Positions 60,615 to 64,000 of a DNA stretch of 64,000 bases are shown one piece after another; position 1 is the first letter of the stretch, and every line of letters starts with the position of its first letter. The notes beneath the pieces are model-generated. The model saw nothing but the letters and a program-made list of their open reading frames with translations. It searched no databases and was not told the DNA's origin. The position numbers and the translations under genes are program-made. Source of the DNA: Nitrospira sp. (GTDB lineage Bacteria > Nitrospirota > Nitrospiria > Nitrospirales > Nitrospiraceae); the NCBI GenBank assembly GCA_035968315.1, contig JAVYIN010000005.1:434001-498000 (forward strand), written 5' to 3'.

Positions 60615-61231
60615 GAGACACCCACGGTGATCCATTCACGGATCATGTAGGGTTCGGCTCCTGTTCCTGGTTCCTGGAATGTCACTTCCACGAGGATGGC
60701 CGCCGGCATCGGACCGGCCGCCGGCCATTCATCGGTCCAGGTGCGGCTTTGTCCGCTGTAGTACCGGATGTTGAATCCGGCGACATTGTTGGCCAGGTCC
60801 ACCTGTTCGAGCGATTCCTCGGTCAGGCCATAGAGATTGCGCCGGACAAACCGGATGAGCCGGTCCCCTTCTCTGGTATAGATCACGCGCAGCCGGTCGG
60901 TTTCTTGTCCCGCCTGGATTCCGAGTCCGTCGCTGAGCGTCACGAAGGCCAGGGTATCGGCCGGCTGGCCATTGTGTGTTCCGTTCATACCAGACCAGGG
61001 ATAGGTGGTTTCCTGCACGCCGATCGAGAGTTCTTCCGCCATCAGACGGAGGATTCGCCGGATCGATTGTTCCTTGGTTGCGGCGGCGCGTCCGGCATCG
61101 ACGACTTGTGTCGTGGTGACCAACGATCCAAACACGATCGCCCCGATCGTCGCCAAGAGCGCGACGGCCAGTAGCGCCTCGATCAGCGTGAACCCGGCGT
61201 CATCTTTAAAACGTAAGGCCGGCAAAGACAT
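60611..61231 (-). CDS. gspJ: Type II secretion minor pseudopilin GspJ
   Basis: A 206-residue pseudopilin. The prepilin motif D-D-A-G-F-T-L-I-E-A-L-L-A gives cleavage after Gly13, with the conserved Glu at +5. A large globular domain follows, including a F-V-R-R-N-L-Y-G-L region and a Y-Y-S-G-Q-S-R-T-W-T-D-E-W end typical of GspJ. It joins GspI and GspK at the pseudopilus tip. It overlaps gspI by 26 bp at its start and gspN by about 4 bp at its end. Confidence 0.92.
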   Translation of the reverse strand: MSLPALRFKDDAGFTLIEALLAVALLATIGAIVFGSLVTTTQVVDAGRAAATKEQSIRRILRLMAEELSIGVQETTYPWSGMNGTHNGQPADTLAFVTLSDGLGIQAGQETDRLRVIYTREGDRLIRFVRRNLYGLTEESLEQVDLANNVAGFNIRYYSGQSRTWTDEWPAAGPMPAAILVEVTFQEPGTGAEPYMIREWITVGVS

Positions 61232-61643
61232 AGGTGCTCACTTCAAGGGTTTCTTCATTCTGGCCGCGGGGCCAGGTAATTTGAATGCGCACTTCCCGAA
61301 TCAGTTCCAGGGGCGTTGGCATAATGCTCCGTTTCCATCGATACCCGCTTGCCCGATTCGCCAGTTCAGCGGTTGCGGGCACTCCGGGCGGCGGGGCCTG
61401 AAAATCGCCGGTGGTTTCACCGATGGGGAAGGCGTGGGAGAGTTCCGTTTCCAGCAGCTTTTCCTGGGCCAGGAGGGTGGCCGCCGTGAGTTCCGCCGAA
61501 CGGGCCTGCAAATCGAGATCGAAATTTCTAAGCCCCAGCAAGACCGGCAAGGCAATGGCCAGAATGGCCATGGCCAGCAACACCTCCAGGAGGCTGAACC
61601 CGCGGTCGTCTTTCGGATCTCGTGAGGCCATTTTCAATTCCAT
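61206..61643 (-). CDS. gspI: Type II secretion minor pseudopilin GspI
   Basis: A 145-residue pseudopilin with the prepilin motif D-D-R-G-F-S-L-L-E-V-L-L-A (cleavage after Gly15). The helix ends at A-R-S-A-E-L-T-A-A-T-L-L-A-Q-E-K-L, matching GspI, and the short globular domain has the final V-R-I-Q-I-T-W-P-R-G. The start is either ATG 61643 or the internal ATG at 61631; the latter gives a shorter leader. It nucleates the GspI-J-K tip complex. Confidence 0.92.
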   Translation of the reverse strand: MELKMASRDPKDDRGFSLLEVLLAMAILAIALPVLLGLRNFDLDLQARSAELTAATLLAQEKLLETELSHAFPIGETTGDFQAPPPGVPATAELANRASGYRWKRSIMPTPLELIREVRIQITWPRGQNEETLEVSTYVFAGLTF

Positions 61644-61655
61644 ACCGTCATGGGG

Positions 61656-62348
61656 TCAGGGCCTGGCCGTTCCTAATCGTCCTCCGGCGGCAACCGTGGT
61701 GGCCGGCGTGAGGAGGGCTTTCACCCGATCGGGAATGTTGTGCAGCCGTTGGGGCTCGATCCGTTCGTCGCTGGTGCGGATCGCGCCGGTCGTCGATTCG
61801 ACGGCAATGCCAAGAATGTTATTCCCCGTATCGGTCAGATGGAGAATCGCCGGGTCGATCCGGCCATTCGGATACAGCATGAGATCGATACGCCCGGATT
61901 GGCGCTTGACAGGGCCGGCGGCGATATCGGTAAAACGGACGCTGTCCGGAAGCGAGCGGGGCGCCGCCCAAGAGGCATCCAGCAAGAGCTTTTCCTCTTT
62001 CCCCTCCAGCGTCATGGCCCAATAGGTATTGCGATCGATGTCCATATAGAGCTTCACCGGTTTTTGGGTGCTCATCGCAATCCCCTGGAGCGCACGCAGG
62101 GCTCCGATCAGCTTCCGTCCGGTGGTGGTCAGATTGTCACCCAGATTCACCTGCGGGATGACGATGCCCAGCACGGCCACGAGCAAAAACATGACGAGCA
62201 TTATTTCCAGCAGGGTAAACCCCGCTGTGCTCAAGGCACGGGGCGAGGGGCAAGAGGCGAGGGGTGAAGATGTTGTCCCTCCGACTCTATATAAATGGGC
62301 AAGAACCTTCTGCCCCGTGCCCCGTGCCTCATGCCTCATGCCTAACAT
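61656..62348 (-). CDS. gspH: Type II secretion minor pseudopilin GspH with repeat-derived leader
   Basis: A pseudopilin with prepilin motif S-T-A-G-F-T-L-L-E-I-M-L; the mature part is 187 residues with the usual GspH features (Q-V-N-L-G-D, V-K-L-Y-M-D-I, L-Y-P-N-G-R). If translation starts at ATG 62348, directly after the gspG stop, the leader before the cleavage Gly is 43 residues long, and most of it is encoded by a heptamer repeat element. A TTG at 62234 would give a normal 5-residue leader but has no clear ribosome-binding site. The pseudopilin itself looks intact. Confidence 0.85.
   Translation of the reverse strand: MLGMRHEARGTGQKVLAHLYRVGGTTSSPLASCPSPRALSTAGFTLLEIMLVMFLLVAVLGIVIPQVNLGDNLTTTGRKLIGALRALQGIAMSTQKPVKLYMDIDRNTYWAMTLEGKEEKLLLDASWAAPRSLPDSVRFTDIAAGPVKRQSGRIDLMLYPNGRIDPAILHLTDTGNNILGIAVESTTGAIRTSDERIEPQRLHNIPDRVKALLTPATTVAAGGRLGTARP
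62236..62342. repeat. Heptamer hairpin element inside the gspH leader region
   Basis: On the gene strand: GCATGAGGCACGGGGCACGGGGCAG, then a spacer, then CACCCCTCGCCTCTTGCCCCTCGCCCCGTGCC. It is an ordinary member of the intergenic family, but here it is inside an open frame. Confidence 0.75.
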
Positions 62349-62873
62349 CTAATCCTTATCCAGATTCCAGTTGGTGATGTCGGCATTCACGCCTTCGCCG
62401 CCCACTTCGCCGTCTGTGCCAAGGGAGGTGATTTCATAGTCGCCCTTCGGGCTGGGGCTGACATACTTATAGGAATTTCCCCAGGGATCTTCCGGAAGCT
62501 TCGGCAGATAGCCGCCAACTTTCCATTTCTTGGGGACCACACCGACCGAGGGTTTCTCGATCAACGCCTTGAGCCCTTGTTCGCTGGAGGGATAGATTCC
62601 GTTGTCCAGCTTGTAGAGTTGGAGCGCGCCCTCGATATTTCGGATTTGCACTTTGGCCGCCGTCCGCTTGGCATCATCGGTACGGCCCATGATCCGGGGA
62701 ACGACCAGGGCCGCGAGAATGGCGAGAATGGCCACCACCACCATGATTTCGATAAAGGTGAAGCCGGCAGATCCCCCGCTGGCGCGAGGCAGGAGGCGCG
62801 AGGCAAGGATCTGCCATGGTGTTCTTCCTCTGCGTGTCATTGGTTTGCTTCTCCACTCCTGACGGTCACTCAT
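62349..62873 (-). CDS. gspG: Type II secretion major pseudopilin GspG with extended leader
   Basis: A 174-residue major pseudopilin. The prepilin motif G-S-A-G-F-T-F-I-E-I-M-V-V-V-A-I-L places cleavage after Gly37; the mature protein has the conserved A-L-Q-L-Y-K-L-D-N-G, P-S-S-E-Q-G-L-K-A-L, G-Y-L-P-K-L-P-E-D-P-W-G-N and Y-K-Y-V-S-P features. ATG 62873 has a GGGAGG site with 7-nt spacing, which supports the long (37-residue) leader. Part of this leader is encoded by CCTTGCCTCGCGCCTCCTGCCTCGCGCC, a repeat-family arm. GspG polymerises into the pseudopilus. Confidence 0.93.
   Translation of the reverse strand: MSDRQEWRSKPMTRRGRTPWQILASRLLPRASGGSAGFTFIEIMVVVAILAILAALVVPRIMGRTDDAKRTAAKVQIRNIEGALQLYKLDNGIYPSSEQGLKALIEKPSVGVVPKKWKVGGYLPKLPEDPWGNSYKYVSPSPKGDYEITSLGTDGEVGGEGVNADITNWNLDKD
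62785..62815. repeat. Single heptamer repeat arm in the gspG leader
   Basis: CTTGCCTCGCGCCTCCTGCCTCGCGCC on the gene strand, encoding L-A-S-R-L-L-P-R-A-S of the prepilin leader. No opposite arm is visible nearby. Confidence 0.6.
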
Positions 62874-62926
62874 GCGTAAGCCTCCCTTTCAAACTCATCC
62901 CCCCATCACCGATCACGCGTCACGGT

Positions 62927-64000
62927 TTACCGCACCATCTGGCCCATTTCGAAGATGGGCAACAGAATGGCGACCACGATGAAAAAAACGATCACGCCCA
63001 TGACGAGAATCATGATCGGCTCCAGCAGCGCGGTAAACCGGGTAATGACTCGCTCGACTTCTCCGTCATAGATTTGGCCGATCCGCCGCAGCATTTCTTC
63101 CATTTCGCCGCTGCGCTCGCCGACGGCGATCATGTGTGTGACCAGGGATGGGAATTGGCCGCTGCGCTTCAGCGGGTCGGCGATCGTCTCGCCTTCCCGA
63201 ATGTTCTGCCTGGCTCCTTCGACGGCTTCTTCCAGGATACGGTTGTTCATGACGCGCTTGGATACATCCAGCGCTTCGAGCAGCTGGACTCCGCTCGAGA
63301 GCATTGTCGCCAAGGTTCCCGTGAGCCGTGAAATCGATACCATGCGGGCGACCTCGCCGATCAACGGGATGCGCAAGAGCAGGCGGTCCGCCATGACGTG
63401 TCCCGATTCGGTCTGAATATACCGGCGAATCATCAGCCCGCCGCCAAGTACTGCCAGTACCATGACTGGCCAGTAGGTGGAGCAGAAGTGGCTGATCGAC
63501 ATGAGCACGACAGTCGGGAAGGGGAGCGCCTGCTTCATGCTGGTAAAGACCGCGGTGATTTTCGGCACGACAAAGGTCATGAGGAAAAACAGCACGCCGA
63601 CTCCGACGATCAGCATGAGGGCCGGATAGAGAATGGCGTTGGTCACCTTGTTTCTGAGGGCCTGTTGCTTCTCTAAAAACTCCGCAAGCCGGAAGAGAAT
63701 CTGGTCCAGCGCGCCGCTTGCCTCGCCGGCCCGCACCATGTGCACGTAGATGGGCGAAAAATCCTTCTCGTAGAATCCCAGCGCATGGCTGAGCGCTTTG
63801 CCGCCGCGCACTTGCTCGCGCACATCGGCCAGCAGCGCTTTGGCCTGTTTCTTTTCCATCTGATCGATCAGAACGCCCAATGCATCCACGAGGGGAAGGC
63901 CGGCGACGAGCAGGGTGGCAAACTGCCTGGTCAGCATGGCCAAATCTGTCGCGGAGAGCACGGCGGCATGGCCACGCGGACTCTCGGCTGACACATGATC
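62927..64000 (-). CDS. gspF: Type II secretion inner-membrane platform protein GspF (partial)
   Basis: The C-terminal 357 or so residues of GspF; the frame stays open to the window edge, and the first 50-60 residues of the family are missing. Two homologous domains are present, each with a GspF (T2SSF) pattern: T-R-Q-F-A-T-L-L-V-A-G-L-P-L and G-T-L-A-T-M-L-S-S-G-V-Q-L-L. Each ends in membrane helices; V-R-A-G-E-A-S-G-A-L and V-G-E-R-S-G-E-M-E-E-M are the family's paired G-E motifs. GspF connects GspE to the pseudopilus base. An apparent GTG start at 63994 is not the real start. gspG follows 53 bp downstream. Confidence 0.93.
   Translation of the reverse strand, partial: DHVSAESPRGHAAVLSATDLAMLTRQFATLLVAGLPLVDALGVLIDQMEKKQAKALLADVREQVRGGKALSHALGFYEKDFSPIYVHMVRAGEASGALDQILFRLAEFLEKQQALRNKVTNAILYPALMLIVGVGVLFFLMTFVVPKITAVFTSMKQALPFPTVVLMSISHFCSTYWPVMVLAVLGGGLMIRRYIQTESGHVMADRLLLRIPLIGEVARMVSISRLTGTLATMLSSGVQLLEALDVSKRVMNNRILEEAVEGARQNIREGETIADPLKRSGQFPSLVTHMIAVGERSGEMEEMLRRIGQIYDGEVERVITRFTALLEPIMILVMGVIVFFIVVAILLPIFEMGQMVR

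Noticed and set aside
1-64000. tRNA or rRNA genes, prophage or integrative element boundaries
   Set aside because: No tRNA-like cloverleaf, rRNA core, integrase, or att-like direct repeat was recognised; the HTH protein at 8-229 alone is not evidence of a mobile element.

Overview
The window looks like chromosomal DNA from a flagellated, diderm, high-GC bacterium. The outer envelope is shown by three porins, several lipoproteins and a type II secretion operon. Flagellar motility is shown by motA/motB, a complete chemotaxis gene set and sigma-28-like promoters. The gene families and their order fit a Nitrospira-type member of Nitrospirota best, but no nitrite-oxidation or rRNA marker is present, so that placement is inference.

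Positions 1-7.1 kb (+ strand): a small HTH protein, then cheY, cheZ, motA, motB, a STAS protein, a second CheZ-like phosphatase, a second cheY and cheA. One small minus-strand ORF lies between cheZ and motA. Positions 7.2-32 kb: a receptor expansion. Four cheW-mcp pairs are arranged as repeated cassettes, most with a recognisable sigma-28-like promoter, followed by a fifth mcp with its own promoter. The receptors share nearly identical PAS and signalling modules and a common EFEEF tail, but have different sensors: a four-helix-bundle type, a soluble triple-PAS type, two with an N-terminal globin fused to a transmembrane receptor, and one with a periplasmic c-heme (CVSCH) domain. A porin, a Cys-rich unknown and a NarL-type two-component pair sit among them.

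Positions 32-46 kb: a porin, a ModA-like binding protein and a lipoprotein form one apparent operon, preceded by a sigma-28-like site. A second NarL-type two-component pair and a DUF420 membrane protein follow. Next come cheR, cheD and cheB (adaptation), then a partner-switching module: two STAS proteins, a receiver-PP2C phosphatase, an HPt protein and a receiver-anti-sigma kinase. Positions 46-56.5 kb: a phosphate-starvation region with psiE and a small winged-helix-like protein on +, and phoU-pstB-pstA-pstC-pstS, three lipoproteins, a phosphate-type porin and a second PstS on -. Three promoters here carry 11-bp-periodic direct repeats that look like a divergent Pho box. Positions 56.5-64 kb: a minus-strand type II secretion operon (gspF, truncated by the window edge, then G-H-I-J-N-L-M-K).

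The most unusual features are: (1) two globin-transmembrane MCP fusions that keep an internal ribosome-binding site and start codon at the fusion joint, suggesting two protein forms per gene; (2) degenerate heptamer repeats forming imperfect hairpins in most intergenic gaps, which also appear in-frame inside coding sequence (MCP C-terminal linkers, the CheA linker, GspG/GspH prepilin leaders); (3) amplification of promoter-cheW-mcp cassettes with swapped sensors; and (4) a coherent set of sigma-28-like promoters that includes non-chemotaxis genes. No tRNA, rRNA, CRISPR array or insertion sequence was recognised.
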